A stretch of DNA of 64,000 nucleotides from Kitasatospora sp. A2-31 (GTDB lineage: Bacteria; Actinomycetota; Actinomycetes; Streptomycetales; Streptomycetaceae), in assembly GCF_022288725.1 (NCBI RefSeq), contig NZ_JAKNTA010000003.1, forward strand, positions 252,972 through 316,971, in the 5' to 3' direction. The notes beneath the pieces were generated by a model. It did no database searches, was not told where the DNA came from, and saw nothing but the letters and a program-made list of their open reading frames with translations. Positions 1 to 8,611 of the stretch are shown one piece after another; positions within the stretch are counted from its first letter, which is position 1; each line of letters starts with the position of its first letter. The position numbers were made by a program, and so were the translations under genes.

Positions 1-2
1 AC

Positions 3-59
3 CTGCGCTCCCCCGACTGCGGGCCGGTCCTGGTGCATCGCACCGTCGGGGCCCGCTGA
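3..59 (+). CDS. 3' tail of an upstream gene (partial)
   Basis: The window opens inside a possible open frame that ends with TGA and encodes about 18 residues, including RSPDC. Too little is visible for a family call. In Streptomyces the genes upstream of trxB include the sigM sigma-factor region, so this could be the last gene of that locus, but that is inference from synteny only. A block of GC-rich repeats follows directly. Confidence 0.3.
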   Translation: MRSPDCGPVLVHRTVGAR

Positions 60-110
60 GCCCGCCGACGAGCCCTCGGCGGCCTCGCCCACCGGCACGG
101 GCGCGCCGCG

Positions 111-183
111 GCCGGAATCCCGCCGCCGGAATCCCGCCCGCCGGAATCCCGCGGCGGGCATTCCACGGCGGGCATTCCACGGC
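111..183. repeat. Short direct and inverted GC-rich repeats
   Basis: Three copies of GCCGGAATCCCGC (near 112, 126 and 141) are followed by two copies of CGGGCATTCCACGG (near 154 and 170). The two unit types are roughly inverted relative to each other (GGAATCCCG against CGGGCATTCC), so the RNA can fold into alternative hairpins. The position just after the stop of the upstream gene and before the trxB promoter fits a terminator or slipped-strand repeat. Not CRISPR: units are too short and have no spacers. Confidence 0.55.
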
Positions 184-266
184 GGATCGGCGGACCGGCC
201 CCGTGCGATCAAGCCCCGGGGCTCCCGGCGCTCCCACACTGCGGGCGCCTGGTGCGGATCCGCCTG

Positions 267-292
267 GGAATGCGGGAGACTGGTCAGTCGTT
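267..292 (+). promoter_or_regulatory. SigR-type promoter of trxBA
   Basis: GGAAT at 267-271 and GTT at 290-292 are separated by exactly 18 bases, the consensus GGAAT-N18-GTT of the disulphide-stress sigma factor SigR. SigR is known to drive trxBA in Streptomyces coelicolor. The trxB start lies about 70 bases downstream, leaving a short leader. This makes induction by thiol oxidation likely here. Confidence 0.8.
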
Positions 293-362
293 GTCCCGGG
301 CGGCGGAGCAGGACCGCCCTCCCCGCACCTAGCGCGGGTCGCGATGCGAACCAGGAGATGCA

Positions 363-1328
363 GTGAGCGACGTCCGTAACGTGATCATCATCGGTTCCGG
401 CCCGGCCGGCTACACGGCTGCGCTCTACACCGCCCGTGCCTCCCTCAAGCCGCTGGTCTTCGAGGGCGCCGTCACCGCCGGCGGTGCGCTGATGAACACC
501 ACCGAGGTGGAGAACTTCCCCGGCTTCCGGGACGGCATCATGGGCCCCGAGCTGATGGACAACATGCGGGCCCAGGCCGAGCGGTTCGGCGCCGAGCTGA
601 TCCCCGACGACATCGTCGCGGTCGACCTCACCGGTGACGTCAAGACCGTCACCGACTCCGAGGGCAACGTCCACAAGGCCCGCGCCGTGATCGTCACCAC
701 CGGCTCGCAGCACCGCAAGCTGGGCCTGCCGAACGAGGACAAGCTCTCCGGGCGCGGCGTCTCCTGGTGCGCCACCTGCGACGGCTTCTTCTTCCGCGAC
801 CAGGACATCGCCGTGGTCGGCGGCGGCGACACCGCCCTGGAGGAGGCGACCTTCCTCTCCCGCTTCGCCCGCAGCGTCACGATCATCCACCGCCGGGACA
901 CCCTGCGCGCCTCCAAGGCGATGCAGGAGCGCGCCTTCGCCGACGAGAAGATCCGCTTCGAGTGGGACAGCGCGGTCGAGGCGATCCACGGCGACCCGAA
1001 GCTGACCGGCGTCACCCTGCGCGACACCACCACCGGCGAGACCCGCGAGCTGGCCGTCACCGGCCTGTTCATCGCCATCGGCCACGACCCGCGCACCGAG
1101 CTGTTCAAGGGCCAGCTGGAGCTCGACGCCGAGGGCTACCTCAAGGTCGAGTCCCCCTCGACCCGGACCGGCATCCCGGGTGTCTTCGGCGCGGGCGACG
1201 TCGTCGACCACACCTACCGCCAGGCCATCACGGCCGCCGGCACCGGCTGCGCCGCCGCGCTGGACGCCGAGCGCTACCTGGCCTCGCTGGCCGACCTGGA
1301 GGCGCAGGCCGCCGCGGTCGCGGTCTGA
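363..1328 (+). CDS. trxB: Thioredoxin reductase
   Basis: Cytoplasmic flavoprotein that uses NADPH to reduce thioredoxin. The 321-residue length is normal for the low-molecular-weight type. FAD-binding [10 protein letters not shown] is at residues 11-20, the redox pair is C136-A-T-C139 followed by DG, NADPH-binding [10 protein letters not shown] starts near 153, and the C-terminal FAD motif GAGDVVD is present. The GTG start follows AGGAG at 353-357; the nearby ATG at 358 is out of frame and hits a stop at once. The gene lies behind a SigR-type promoter and is followed by trxA, so the two form one redox operon, though 136 bases with a parS site separate them. Confidence 0.97.
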   Translation: MSDVRNVIIIGSGPAGYTAALYTARASLKPLVFEGAVTAGGALMNTTEVENFPGFRDGIMGPELMDNMRAQAERFGAELIPDDIVAVDLTGDVKTVTDSEGNVHKARAVIVTTGSQHRKLGLPNEDKLSGRGVSWCATCDGFFFRDQDIAVVGGGDTALEEATFLSRFARSVTIIHRRDTLRASKAMQERAFADEKIRFEWDSAVEAIHGDPKLTGVTLRDTTTGETRELAVTGLFIAIGHDPRTELFKGQLELDAEGYLKVESPSTRTGIPGVFGAGDVVDHTYRQAITAAGTGCAAALDAERYLASLADLEAQAAAVAV

Positions 1329-1352
1329 GCCCCTCCGATCCACCCCGCGGGG

Positions 1353-1368
1353 TGTTTCACGTGAAACA
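1353..1368. promoter_or_regulatory. parS site 1 (ParB-binding palindrome)
   Basis: Perfect 16-bp palindrome TGTTTCACGTGAAACA, containing the ParB-binding 14-mer GTTTCACGTGAAAC. The palindrome extends outward with CCCCGCGGGG-like flanks, giving a long perfect inverted repeat. It lies between trxB and trxA, so ParB loading here could also affect trxA transcription. It is the outermost of the five sites relative to dnaA. Confidence 0.95.
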
Positions 1369-1464
1369 CCCCGCGTCACCCCGCCCCCGGCCAGGCGAAA
1401 CAGAACGGGCCCATCCGTTGTTCACCTGGCAGCAGCCCTCACCGTTCGATCCCGAGGAGTCCCC

Positions 1465-1791
1465 GTGGCCGGCGCCACCACCACCGTCACCGACAAGACG
1501 TTCGAGACCGACGTCCTGAAGAGCGAGAAGCCCGTACTGGTCGACTTCTGGGCCACCTGGTGCGGCCCGTGCCGCCAGGTCGCCCCGATCCTGGACGAGA
1601 TCGCTGCCGAGCACGGCGACAAGCTGACCATCGCCAAGCTGGACGTCGACGCCAACCAGGCGACCGCCGCGCAGTACGGCGTCATCTCGATCCCGACCCT
1701 GATCGTCTACAAGGGCGGCGAGCCGGTGAAGTCGATCACCGGCGCCCGGCCGAAGGCCGCGCTGCTGCGCGAGCTCGCCGAGTTCATCTAG
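1465..1791 (+). CDS. trxA: Thioredoxin
   Basis: Small cytoplasmic dithiol-disulphide oxidoreductase, electron donor to ribonucleotide reductase and methionine sulphoxide reductases. It has 108 residues, the usual size. The active site W32-C33-G-P-C36 and the SIPT segment with the cis-proline are visible. An open frame continues far upstream, but the GTG preceded by GAGGAG at 1454-1459 gives the correct N-terminus. It is the second gene of the trxBA operon and would be reduced by the product of trxB. Confidence 0.96.
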   Translation: MAGATTTVTDKTFETDVLKSEKPVLVDFWATWCGPCRQVAPILDEIAAEHGDKLTIAKLDVDANQATAAQYGVISIPTLIVYKGGEPVKSITGARPKAALLRELAEFI

Positions 1792-1830
1792 GTCCCGGCC
1801 CGGCTGCGACCGGGACGGACCGTCAGCGCC

Positions 1831-1868
1831 GCGAGGGCGGGGCTCCCCACCGGGAGCCTCGCCCTCGT
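1831..1868. terminator. Bidirectional stem-loop between trxA and the GNAT gene
   Basis: Seventeen-bp arms at 1831-1847 and 1852-1868 with one wobble position and a CACC loop. It lies between the convergent ends of trxA and the leftward acetyltransferase gene, so it can stop transcription from both sides. No long T run, as is usual at this G+C. Confidence 0.75.
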
Positions 1869-1897
1869 CGCGTACCCACCCGCTCGCCCTCCTGGAG

Positions 1898-2515
1898 CTA
1901 GAACGGCCGGAGCGCGGGCTCCTTGCGGCCCCCGCCGAGGAGCCGCTCCAGCGCGACCTCCACGTCCCCGCGCCAGGAGAGCGTGGTCCGGGCCTCCAGC
2001 CGCAGCCGCGGGTAGCGCTGGTGCGGACGGACCGTCTTGAAGCCCACCGCGAGCAGGTGCTCGGCCGGGAGGACGCAGCTCGTGGGCTGCCGGCCGACCG
2101 CGCCGAACGCCTCGATCGCCTTCACTCCGCGGCCGACCAGATCCTTGGCCACGGTCTGCACCAGCACCCGGCCGAGCCCCTGCCGCTGATAGCCCGGCAC
2201 CACCCGGCTGATCATCAGCTGAACCGCGTCCGGCGAGACCGGACTGGTGGGGAAGGACTGCGAGCGCGGTACGTACGCGGGCGGGGCGTAGAGCACGAAA
2301 CCCGCCGGGACGTCGTCCACGTAGACGATCCGGCCGCAGGAGCCCCACTCCAGCAGGACCGCGGAGATCCACCCCTCCTTCTCCAGCTCGGGCTTGCCGG
2401 ACTCCACGGCCGCCCGTCCGCTGACCGGATCCAGCTCCCAGAACACGCAGGAGCGGCAGGTGGTCGGCAGATCCGCGAGGTTGTCCAGTGTCAGCGGAGC
2501 GATCCGGCGTCCCAT
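1898..2515 (-). CDS. GNAT-family N-acetyltransferase
   Basis: Predicted cytoplasmic acetyl-CoA-dependent acyltransferase of 205 residues; the substrate is unknown. The acetyl-CoA loop R-Q-G-L-G is at residues 111-115, inside a segment beginning VVPGYQRQGLG. An N-terminal C20-x-x-C23-VFWE motif is also present. The ATG chosen has GAGGAGG eight bases upstream; two further in-frame starts lie 12 and 20 codons earlier, inside or next to the parS hairpin, and seem less likely. Orthologues sit beside parB in streptomycetes, so it is a conserved oriC-region gene whose role I cannot assign. Confidence 0.85.
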   Translation of the reverse strand: MGRRIAPLTLDNLADLPTTCRSCVFWELDPVSGRAAVESGKPELEKEGWISAVLLEWGSCGRIVYVDDVPAGFVLYAPPAYVPRSQSFPTSPVSPDAVQLMISRVVPGYQRQGLGRVLVQTVAKDLVGRGVKAIEAFGAVGRQPTSCVLPAEHLLAVGFKTVRPHQRYPRLRLEARTTLSWRGDVEVALERLLGGGRKEPALRPF

Positions 2516-2563
2516 GCCCCGTACCTCCTCGTCCACTCCACAGTCGAGCATTCCCCCCAACGC

Positions 2564-2617
2564 CGATGGGTGCATGTTTCACGTGAAACACCGCTCACGT
2601 GGAACATGCACCCATCG
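2564..2617. terminator. Long inverted repeat downstream of parB containing a parS site
   Basis: Arms of 23 bp at 2564-2586 and 2595-2617 match except at one position (a G-T wobble in RNA), with an 8-base loop. The perfect parS site overlaps the left arm, and the right arm carries a half-broken copy, TCACGTGGAAC. In leftward transcripts this would be a very stable hairpin just after the parB stop, so it probably terminates parAB transcription, as well as carrying a ParB site. Confidence 0.75.
2575..2590. promoter_or_regulatory. parS site 2
   Basis: Perfect TGTTTCACGTGAAACA palindrome, 46 bases beyond the parB stop codon. It overlaps the left arm of a 23-bp inverted repeat and lies just upstream of the GNAT gene start. 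Confidence 0.95.
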
Positions 2618-2636
2618 GGTAGCGCCCTCGGCCCGA

Positions 2637-3737
2637 TCAGCCCTGCGACAGCCGGAGCCCGTCCTCGCCCGGGGCCAGGCTGTCCAGGATCCGGTTGAGG
2701 TCCTCCACCGAGCCGAACTCCAGCACCACCTTGCCCTTGCCCAGCTTGCCGCCGCGCTGCGAGACCTCCACCTTGACCCGGGTGTCGAAGCGGTCGGAGA
2801 GCCGGCTCGCCAGGTCGTTGAAGGCCGGGGAGAGCAGCTTGCCCGCCTTCGGCCCGGCCGCCCGCGCCGGCTTCTCCTCGCGGTCCATCAGCGCGACGAT
2901 CTCCTCGGTGGTCCGCACCGAGAGGCCTTCGGCGATGATCCGCCGGGCCAGCTGGTCCTGCCGCTCACCGTCCGGCACGCCGAGCAGCGCACGGGCGTGG
3001 CCCGCCGTGAGCACCCCGGCGGCGACCCGCCGCTGCACGGCCGGGGACAGCTTCAGCAGCCGCAGCGTGTTGGAGACGTGCGAGCGGGAGCGGCCGATCC
3101 GGTCCGCCAGCTCGTCATGGGTGCAGGAGAAGTCCCGCAGCAGCTGGTCGTAGGCGGCGGCCTCCTCCAGCGGGTTCAGCTCCGCCCGGTGGAGGTTCTC
3201 CAGCAGGGCGTCCAGCAGCAGCTTGTCGTCCTCGGTGGCCCGGACGATCGCCGGGATGCGCTCCAGCCCGGCCTCCCGGGAGGCCCGCCAGCGCCGCTCG
3301 CCCATGATGAGTTCGAAGCGCTCGGCCGAGACCTGCCGCACCACGACCGGCTGCAGCAGACCCACCTCCTTGATGGAGGCGACCAGCTCGGCCAGCTTGT
3401 CCTCGTCGAAGACCACCCGCGGCTGGCACGGGTTGGGCGTGATCGCGTCCAGCGGCAGCTCCGCGAAGCGGGCGCCGTCCACCGGGGCGAGCTCCGGCCC
3501 GGCGGACTCGGCCGCCCGGTCGGCCTGCTCCCGCAGGCTCTCCGCGGCGACCTTGGCGGCCACCGTGCCCCGTCCGGTCGGCAGCACCGGCACCGCGGCC
3601 GGCGACACCGTCACGGCCGGCGCCGTCGCGCCCGGCGCGGGCGTGGCGGTCGCGGGCTGCGCCGCCCCGCCGGCCGCCGGTGTGGCGGCCGGGATCAGCG
3701 CCCCGAGCCCACGTCCGAGACCCCTGCGACCACTCAC
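2637..3737 (-). CDS. parB: Chromosome-partitioning protein ParB
   Basis: CTP-dependent DNA clamp that loads at parS and organises the origin region for segregation by ParA. It has 366 residues. The N-terminus [16 protein letters not shown] is the ParA-interaction segment; a low-complexity Ala/Pro stretch follows. The CTP-binding GERR motif is at residues 146-149, and a helix-turn-helix ([16 protein letters not shown]) lies near 206-225. The GTG start overlaps the parA stop (GTGA), so the pair is translationally coupled. Five perfect parS targets lie within 4.5 kb. The open frame extends upstream inside parA, but that part is out of frame with the real parA product and was left out. Confidence 0.96.
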   Translation of the reverse strand: MSGRRGLGRGLGALIPAATPAAGGAAQPATATPAPGATAPAVTVSPAAVPVLPTGRGTVAAKVAAESLREQADRAAESAGPELAPVDGARFAELPLDAITPNPCQPRVVFDEDKLAELVASIKEVGLLQPVVVRQVSAERFELIMGERRWRASREAGLERIPAIVRATEDDKLLLDALLENLHRAELNPLEEAAAYDQLLRDFSCTHDELADRIGRSRSHVSNTLRLLKLSPAVQRRVAAGVLTAGHARALLGVPDGERQDQLARRIIAEGLSVRTTEEIVALMDREEKPARAAGPKAGKLLSPAFNDLASRLSDRFDTRVKVEVSQRGGKLGKGKVVLEFGSVEDLNRILDSLAPGEDGLRLSQG

Positions 3738-4846
3738 CGATTGCCCTCCGTCGTACCGTGCTGTGCCATCGGGGCTCCGTGCCCCGTCTCGCCGCCGCCC
3801 TGCGGCCGGCCGTTCTGCTGGCCGTCGCGCTGCTGGCCCACCAGCGAGCCGGTGGTCCCGCCGACGCCCACCGCGCGCATCGCCAGCTCCCGGGCGGCCT
3901 CCAGGTAGGAGAGCGCCCCGGTCGAACCCGGATCGTAGGTCAGCACCGTCTGCCCGTAGCTCGGGGCCTCCGAGATGCGGACCGAACGAGGGATCGCGGT
4001 GTGCAGCACCTCCTGCTGGAAGTGTGTCCGGACCTCCTCGGCCACCTGGGCGGCCAACCGGGTGCGCGCGTCGTACATGGTGAGCAGGATGGTGGAGACG
4101 TGCAGCGCGGGGTTGAGGTGCGCCCGTACCAGCTCGACGTTGCGCAGCAGCTGGCCGAGCCCCTCCAGCGCGTAGTACTCGCACTGGATCGGGATCAGCA
4201 CCTCCTGGCCGGCCACCAGGGCGTTGACCGTCAGCAGACCGAGGGAGGGCGGGCAGTCGATCAGGATATAGTCCAGCGGCTGCTCGTAGGCGGCGATCGC
4301 GCGCTGGAGCCGGCTCTCCCGGGCCACCAGCGAGACCAGCTCGATCTCCGCACCGGCGAGGTCGATGGTGGCGGGGCAGCAGAAGAGCCCCTCGACGTCC
4401 ACCACCGGCTGCACGACGTCGGCCAGCGGCTTGCCCTCGACGAGGACGTCGTAGATCGACGGCACCTCGGCGTGGTGGTCGATGCCCAGCGCCGTGGAGG
4501 CGTTGCCCTGCGGGTCGAGGTCGATCACCAGGACGCGCAGTCCGTGCATGGCGAGCGAGGCGGCCAGGTTGACGGTGGTGGTGGTCTTGCCCACCCCGCC
4601 CTTCTGGTTGGCGACGACGATCACCCTGGTCGCGGCGGGCCGGGGCAGCCCCTCGCCCGCCCGGCCGATCGCCTGGACCGCAGCCTGGGCAGCACGCGCG
4701 ATGGGCGTGTCATCGATCTGGTCGATGGTCTCCGAGTCCTGCATGAGGGTCAGTGTTTCACGTGAAACCGGAGCGGCAACAGTCGCCGCCCGGCTGCGAG
4801 AGAGGATTCCGGAAAGCAGGGAGCGACGTTTCACGTGAAACACCAT
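3734..4846 (-). CDS. parA: Chromosome-partitioning ATPase ParA
   Basis: Deviant Walker ATPase that binds DNA non-specifically and drives ParB-parS movement. Counting from the ATG at 4846 gives 370 residues: Walker [10 protein letters not shown] at 82-90, DLDPQGNAS after it and Walker B-like [10 protein letters not shown]. The start is uncertain. A second ATG at 4744 would give 336 residues starting MQDSETIDQ; neither has a good ribosome site. With the longer form, two parS sites lie inside the coding region and one is translated as VSRET at residues 27-31. M. tuberculosis ParA, as I recall it, also has VSRET near its N-terminus, which favours the long form. Confidence 0.93.
   Translation of the reverse strand: MVFHVKRRSLLSGILSRSRAATVAAPVSRETLTLMQDSETIDQIDDTPIARAAQAAVQAIGRAGEGLPRPAATRVIVVANQKGGVGKTTTTVNLAASLAMHGLRVLVIDLDPQGNASTALGIDHHAEVPSIYDVLVEGKPLADVVQPVVDVEGLFCCPATIDLAGAEIELVSLVARESRLQRAIAAYEQPLDYILIDCPPSLGLLTVNALVAGQEVLIPIQCEYYALEGLGQLLRNVELVRAHLNPALHVSTILLTMYDARTRLAAQVAEEVRTHFQQEVLHTAIPRSVRISEAPSYGQTVLTYDPGSTGALSYLEAARELAMRAVGVGGTTGSLVGQQRDGQQNGRPQGGGETGHGAPMAQHGTTEGNR
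4755..4768. promoter_or_regulatory. parS site 3
   Basis: Perfect 14-mer GTTTCACGTGAAAC, 11 bases upstream of the internal parA ATG at 4744. If parA starts at 4846 the site is coding and gives VSRET; if at 4744 it sits in the leader and could allow ParB to repress parA. Confidence 0.95.
4828..4841. promoter_or_regulatory. parS site 4
   Basis: Perfect 14-mer GTTTCACGTGAAAC immediately downstream of the first parA ATG (translated FHVKR) and 73 bases from site 3, about seven helical turns, so both faces align. Confidence 0.95.
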
Positions 4847-4911
4847 GCCCGCAATGTCGGATTTCTGACGGTGCGACACTCCGATTGCCGGGTTGTCCCC
4901 CGAAACGACCA

Positions 4912-4944
4912 ACGGGCGGGCGGTCCGGAGGACCACCCGCCCGT
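4912..4944 (-). terminator. Terminator of the rsmG block
   Basis: Fifteen-bp arms (4912-4926 and 4930-4944, one mismatch) around a GGA loop, 17 bases beyond the rsmG stop and upstream of parA. It separates the rpmH-to-rsmG transcription block from parAB, implying that parAB has its own promoter between this hairpin and the parA start. Confidence 0.75.
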
Positions 4945-4961
4945 GTCGAGCATCACCCGCC

Positions 4962-5834
4962 TCAGCGGCCGCGGCGCCGCCCGCCCCGACCGCGCTCGGC
5001 ACCCCGGGCGGCGCCGGCGGTGCGCCCGGCCCGGGCCGCCTTGGCCCGCCGGGTGGCGGCCTTCACGCCGCCCGGGCTCTCCCCGGCCTTGACCTGGACC
5101 ACCCGGGTCGAGGTCTCCAGGGTGCCCTCGCCGACCGAGATGACCGACCACTCCACCGCGCCGAGCTTGGCCAGGCCGGCCCGCGACTCCGCCAGCTCCT
5201 GCTCGGCGCTGTCGCCCTTGAGCGCCAGCATCTGACCGTGCGGACGCAGCAGCGGCAGGCCCCAGCCGGCCAGCCGCTCCAGCGGCGCCACCGCGCGGGC
5301 CGTCACCACGTCCACGGCCAGCTTGCCGACCATCTCCTCGGCCCGGCCGCGCAGCACCGTGACGTTCTCCAGCCCCAGCTCGCGGACGACCTCCTCCAGG
5401 AAGGTGGTCCGGCGCAGCAGCGGCTCCAGCAGCGTCACCGACACGTCCGGACGGGCCAGCGCGACCGGGATGCCGGGCAGGCCGGCCCCCGAGCCGACGT
5501 CGCACAGGGTGGAGCCGGGGGGCAGCAGCTCGGCCAGCACCGCGCAGTTCAGCACGTGGCGGTCCCAGAGCCGGGGCACCTCGCGGGGGCCGATCAGCCC
5601 GCGCTGGACGCCGGCCGTGGCCAGCAGCTCGGTGTAGCGGACCGCGGCGTCGTAACGGTCGCCGAAGACCTCCCGTGCCACCGGTGGGGCTTCGGTCAGC
5701 TCCGCGGCCGCCGCGCCGTCGGCGACCTGGCCCTCACCGGGCCGGTCCGCCTGGGCGGAACCGGCCGGGCCCTCAGCGGCCGAACCGCCGACGCCCGTCA
5801 CCGGCTCACCGGCAGCCGCGCTCTCCGTGTCCAT
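4962..5834 (-). CDS. rsmG: 16S rRNA (guanine-N7)-methyltransferase RsmG
   Basis: SAM-dependent enzyme that methylates G527 of 16S rRNA; loss gives low-level streptomycin resistance. The 290 residues exceed the usual 210-240 because of an acidic Ala/Gly N-terminal stretch and a basic Arg/Gly C-terminal tail. The SAM site [12 protein letters not shown], followed by [16 protein letters not shown] and [11 protein letters not shown], is diagnostic. The ATG chosen has GAGAGG just upstream; an in-frame start 14 codons earlier lacks one. It sits between jag and parA, the standard order. The basic tail may bind RNA, which is inference. Confidence 0.93.
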   Translation of the reverse strand: MDTESAAAGEPVTGVGGSAAEGPAGSAQADRPGEGQVADGAAAAELTEAPPVAREVFGDRYDAAVRYTELLATAGVQRGLIGPREVPRLWDRHVLNCAVLAELLPPGSTLCDVGSGAGLPGIPVALARPDVSVTLLEPLLRRTTFLEEVVRELGLENVTVLRGRAEEMVGKLAVDVVTARAVAPLERLAGWGLPLLRPHGQMLALKGDSAEQELAESRAGLAKLGAVEWSVISVGEGTLETSTRVVQVKAGESPGGVKAATRRAKAARAGRTAGAARGAERGRGGRRRGR

Positions 5835-5879
5835 CTCGACCTCTCCGCTCCCCGGATCCACCGACCCGCTCTTCACACC

Positions 5880-5893
5880 GTTTCACGTGAAAC
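5880..5893. promoter_or_regulatory. parS site 5
   Basis: Perfect 14-mer GTTTCACGTGAAAC in the jag-rsmG spacer, about 45 bases upstream of the rsmG start. It is the parS site nearest to dnaA in this window, about 3.3 kb away. Confidence 0.95.
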
Positions 5894-5925
5894 ATCTCCC
5901 GCCGGGCCGTGACACCCGGCGAAGG

Positions 5926-5966
5926 GACCGCGACCCCGCCCGCACGAAGCGGACGGGGTCGCGTCC
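5926..5966 (-). terminator. Stem-loop between jag and rsmG
   Basis: GCGACCCCG at 5930-5938 pairs with CGGGGTCGC at 5954-5962, with partial pairing outside (GGAC/GTCC) and inside the loop (CCGC/GCGG). It sits about 45 bases after the jag stop in the leftward direction and may give partial termination before rsmG. Confidence 0.55.
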
Positions 5967-6012
5967 TCTTGAAGACCGCCGACCGCCGAGGCGGCCGTCG
6001 TCGACTCCGGGC

Positions 6013-6543
6013 TCAGGCCGGCAGCACGACCACGCACCGCTGGGGCTCTTCGCCCTCCGACTCGCTGCGCAGACCGGCCGCGGCCACCGCATCGTGGACG
6101 ACCTTGCGCTCGAACGGCGTCATCGGCCGCAGCTTGACCTGCTCCCCCGTGCTCTTCGCCTGCTCGGCCGCCTGGGCGCCGAGCGTGGCCAGCTCCGAAC
6201 GCTTGCGGGCCCGGAAGCCGGCAATGTCCAGCATGAGGCGGCTGCGCTCGCCGGTCTCCCGGTGGACAGCCAACCGGGTCAGCTCCTGCAGGGCCTCCAG
6301 CACCTCGCCGTCCTGGCCGACCAGGCGCTGCAGCGCGCGGTCGTTGCCGTCACTGACGATGGAGACCAGGGCACGGTCACCCTCGACGTCCATGTCGATG
6401 TCACCGTCGAGGTCGGCGATGTCGAGCAGACCCTCCAGGTAGTCCGCCGCGATGTCGCCCTCCTGCTCCAGACGGGCGATGAGGCCCTCGTCGGCGCTGG
6501 CAGCGGCCTCGACCTCGACGGCGGAGGTGGTGCCTTCCGTCAC
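6013..6543 (-). CDS. jag: Jag/KhpB family RNA-binding protein (KH and R3H domains)
   Basis: Cytoplasmic RNA-binding protein of 176 residues, encoded beside yidC as in most Gram-positives. An acidic N-terminal part is followed by a KH-like domain (GQDGEVLEALQELTRLAVHRETGE) and a C-terminal R3H domain (TPFERKVVHDAVAAAG, then SESEGEEPQRCVVV). KhpB homologues pair with KhpA and influence cell elongation and sRNA/mRNA stability in other species; that role is not shown here. GTG start with AAGGAG seven bases upstream. Confidence 0.92.
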   Translation of the reverse strand: MTEGTTSAVEVEAAASADEGLIARLEQEGDIAADYLEGLLDIADLDGDIDMDVEGDRALVSIVSDGNDRALQRLVGQDGEVLEALQELTRLAVHRETGERSRLMLDIAGFRARKRSELATLGAQAAEQAKSTGEQVKLRPMTPFERKVVHDAVAAAGLRSESEGEEPQRCVVVLPA

Positions 6544-6627
6544 TGATGGACTCCTTCGGGGATGGGCCCGGGTGGTGGGCCGGGAACGAGGTTCGTGGGC
6601 CGCCGGGACGGTCCGGGTCCGGTCGGG

Positions 6628-7800
6628 TCAGGACTTCTTCTTCGGGCGCTGGCCGCCCTGACCGCCACGCCGGGGCTGCTGCCGTCCGCTCTGGCGGGCC
6701 GGGCCCGGCTTGCCACCGGCGGGTCGGGCGGCGGCGGGCTTGCTGCTGCCGGACTCGGCGGGGACGGCCTGGCCCGAGTCGGCCGGAACGGCCTGGGCGG
6801 ACTCGGCGGGGGCGTCCTTGGTCAGACTCGCGGTCTGACCGCCGGCGTGCTGGCGCTGCGACTTGGTCTGCTTGCGCGGCTGCTGGCGGCGCACCTGCAC
6901 CGCGTCCTCGACGACGGCCTCGGCCGAGGCGGGGGCCGTCTTCTTCGGGGGCAGCAGGCCCCAGAGGGCACCCTTGATCACGGTGCCGTCCGGGTTGAGC
7001 CGGCCGGCCTTCTTCAGCCGCGCCTGGCGCTCGTCCCAGGCCTTGCTGCCCGGAGTCGGGTTGTTGCGGATGACGATCAGCTGCTGGCCCATCGACCAGA
7101 CGTTGGTGGTCAGCCAGTAGACCAGCACACCGACGGGGAAGTTGATGCCCATCACGGCGAACATGATCGGGAAGACGTACATCAGCATCTTCTGCTGCTG
7201 CATGAACGGCGTCTTGACCGTGAGGTCCACGTTCTTGGTCATCAGCTGGCGCTGCGTGATGAACTGCGACAGCGACATCAGGACGATCATCACGGCGACG
7301 ACGATCTTGACGCTGAGCTCGGAGCTGCCGACGAAGGTCGCGGAGAGCGGCGCACCGAAGATGTGGGCCTGCTGGGCGCTGTCCAGCGTGGCGCCGTCGA
7401 TGACACCGATCGGCTTGCCGTCGGCGACCTTGGCGAGCACGCCGTAGAGGGCGGTGAAGAACGGCGCCTGGACGAGGATGGGAAGGCAGCTGGAGAACGG
7501 GTTGGTACCCGCCTCCTTGTACAGCTTCATCATCTCTTCGGACTGGCGCTGCTTGTCGTTCTTGTAGCGCTCCTGGATGGCCTTCATCTTCGGCTGGATC
7601 GCCTGCATGGCCCGGGTCGCCTTGATCTGCTTCACGAAGAGCGGGATCAGGCAGATCCGGATGACGACCACCATCGAGGCGATGGCCAGACCCCAGGCCC
7701 AGCCACCGTTCGGGTCGAAGACGTGGCTGTACAGCGAGTGGAACTGGACGATGATCCAGGACACCGCTGTGTACAGGGGATTCAGGAAGGAGAAGGTCAC
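6628..7800 (-). CDS. yidC: Membrane protein insertase YidC
   Basis: Polytopic cytoplasmic-membrane insertase acting with or without SecYEG. The 390 residues fit the Gram-positive-type actinomycete YidC. A first membrane segment near the N-terminus is followed by [16 protein letters not shown] and the long cytoplasmic loop [16 protein letters not shown], then more hydrophobic helices ([29 protein letters not shown]). The C-terminal third is a basic, Gln/Ala/Pro-rich tail ending in PKKKS, likely ribosome-interacting. The GTG start overlaps the yidD stop, so it is coupled to yidD. Confidence 0.95.
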   Translation of the reverse strand: MTFSFLNPLYTAVSWIIVQFHSLYSHVFDPNGGWAWGLAIASMVVVIRICLIPLFVKQIKATRAMQAIQPKMKAIQERYKNDKQRQSEEMMKLYKEAGTNPFSSCLPILVQAPFFTALYGVLAKVADGKPIGVIDGATLDSAQQAHIFGAPLSATFVGSSELSVKIVVAVMIVLMSLSQFITQRQLMTKNVDLTVKTPFMQQQKMLMYVFPIMFAVMGINFPVGVLVYWLTTNVWSMGQQLIVIRNNPTPGSKAWDERQARLKKAGRLNPDGTVIKGALWGLLPPKKTAPASAEAVVEDAVQVRRQQPRKQTKSQRQHAGGQTASLTKDAPAESAQAVPADSGQAVPAESGSSKPAAARPAGGKPGPARQSGRQQPRRGGQGGQRPKKKS

Positions 7801-8168
7801 CGGTCAGGCTCCTTGGACATTGGGATCGGCCCCACGGGACCAATGGTCGCCGGGCCCTCGGGGTCCGGACCGGCGGGGGGCGTGGTCACCGGCTGTTCGA
7901 CGGCGGACCGGCTGCTCAGCAGGTCGCGCAGTCGACGGTGCCACACCGGGTGCTTGCGCGGCGGGACGTGATCGACCCCGCCCGGCGTCCACGGATTGCA
8001 GCGCAGGATGCGCCAGACGGTCAGGCCGCCGCCCTTGACCGCCCCGTGCACCCGCACGGCCTCGTAGCCGTAGTGCGAGCAGGAGGGGTAGTAGCGGCAC
8101 ACCGGACCGAGCAGTGGGCTGATGGTCCACTGGTACACCCTGATCAGACCCATCAGCAGGTACTTCAT
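7797..8168 (-). CDS. yidD: Membrane protein insertion efficiency factor YidD
   Basis: Small membrane-associated protein with the family signature [19 protein letters not shown] and [14 protein letters not shown]; it helps YidC-dependent insertion in E. coli. At 123 residues it is longer than the usual 70-90 owing to a Pro-rich C-terminal extension. The start overlaps the rnpA stop by 4 bp and the stop overlaps the yidC start by 4 bp, so rnpA-yidD-yidC are tightly coupled. Confidence 0.93.
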   Translation of the reverse strand: MKYLLMGLIRVYQWTISPLLGPVCRYYPSCSHYGYEAVRVHGAVKGGGLTVWRILRCNPWTPGGVDHVPPRKHPVWHRRLRDLLSSRSAVEQPVTTPPAGPDPEGPATIGPVGPIPMSKEPDR

Positions 8169-8593
8169 CGCCCTGCTCCCGTCGGCGCCGCAGCGGCGGG
8201 CTCCGCCTTCAGCAATCGCTTCAGCGCCGCGTCCAGGTCACGTTCCAGGTCCTGGTACGAGGCGGACGCGGCCTGGGGCAGCGCACGCACCACTATCAGG
8301 CTACCGGCGGGCAGCCTGGACAGGCGATCACGGACGAGGTGGCGCAGCCGGCGTTTGACCAGGTTGCGGACGACCGCCGGACCGACGGCCTTGCTCACGA
8401 CGAAACCCGCACGCGCCGAAGGAGTCCCCTCGGCGACGTGCGGGCGGGAGTCGCTCGTCCGGTCGGCCTGCGCCCCGGGGTCACCGTCTCTGCTGAGATG
8501 GACGACCAACAGGGGCCGGCCGGCCCGGCGACCGCGTTTCACCGCGGTCGCGAAGTCCTGGCGCCGCCGCAGCCGATTCTCGGAGGGCAGCAC
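8165..8593 (-). CDS. rnpA: Ribonuclease P protein component
   Basis: Protein subunit of RNase P, which matures tRNA 5' ends together with the M1 RNA. It has 142 residues and begins [26 protein letters not shown]; the RNR-type motif [18 protein letters not shown] is conserved. GTG start, 18 bases after the rpmH stop. An insertion with an acidic, Ser-rich stretch (about residues 38-55) is typical of actinomycete RnpA. Transcribed with rpmH, as in nearly all bacteria. Confidence 0.95.
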   Translation of the reverse strand: MLPSENRLRRRQDFATAVKRGRRAGRPLLVVHLSRDGDPGAQADRTSDSRPHVAEGTPSARAGFVVSKAVGPAVVRNLVKRRLRHLVRDRLSRLPAGSLIVVRALPQAASASYQDLERDLDAALKRLLKAEPAAAAPTGAGR

Positions 8594-8611
8594 AACAGAC
8601 TCTGACGCGGA

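Noticed and set aside
111..183. CRISPR-like short repeats at the window start
   Set aside because: Units are 13-14 bases, tandem, without spacers of constant length, and no cas gene is nearby; more like a terminator or slippage repeat.
4831..5505. Minus-strand frames over rsmG in a second reading frame
   Set aside because: Out of frame with the SAM-binding motif of rsmG and Arg/Gly/Ala-rich; a shadow of rsmG.
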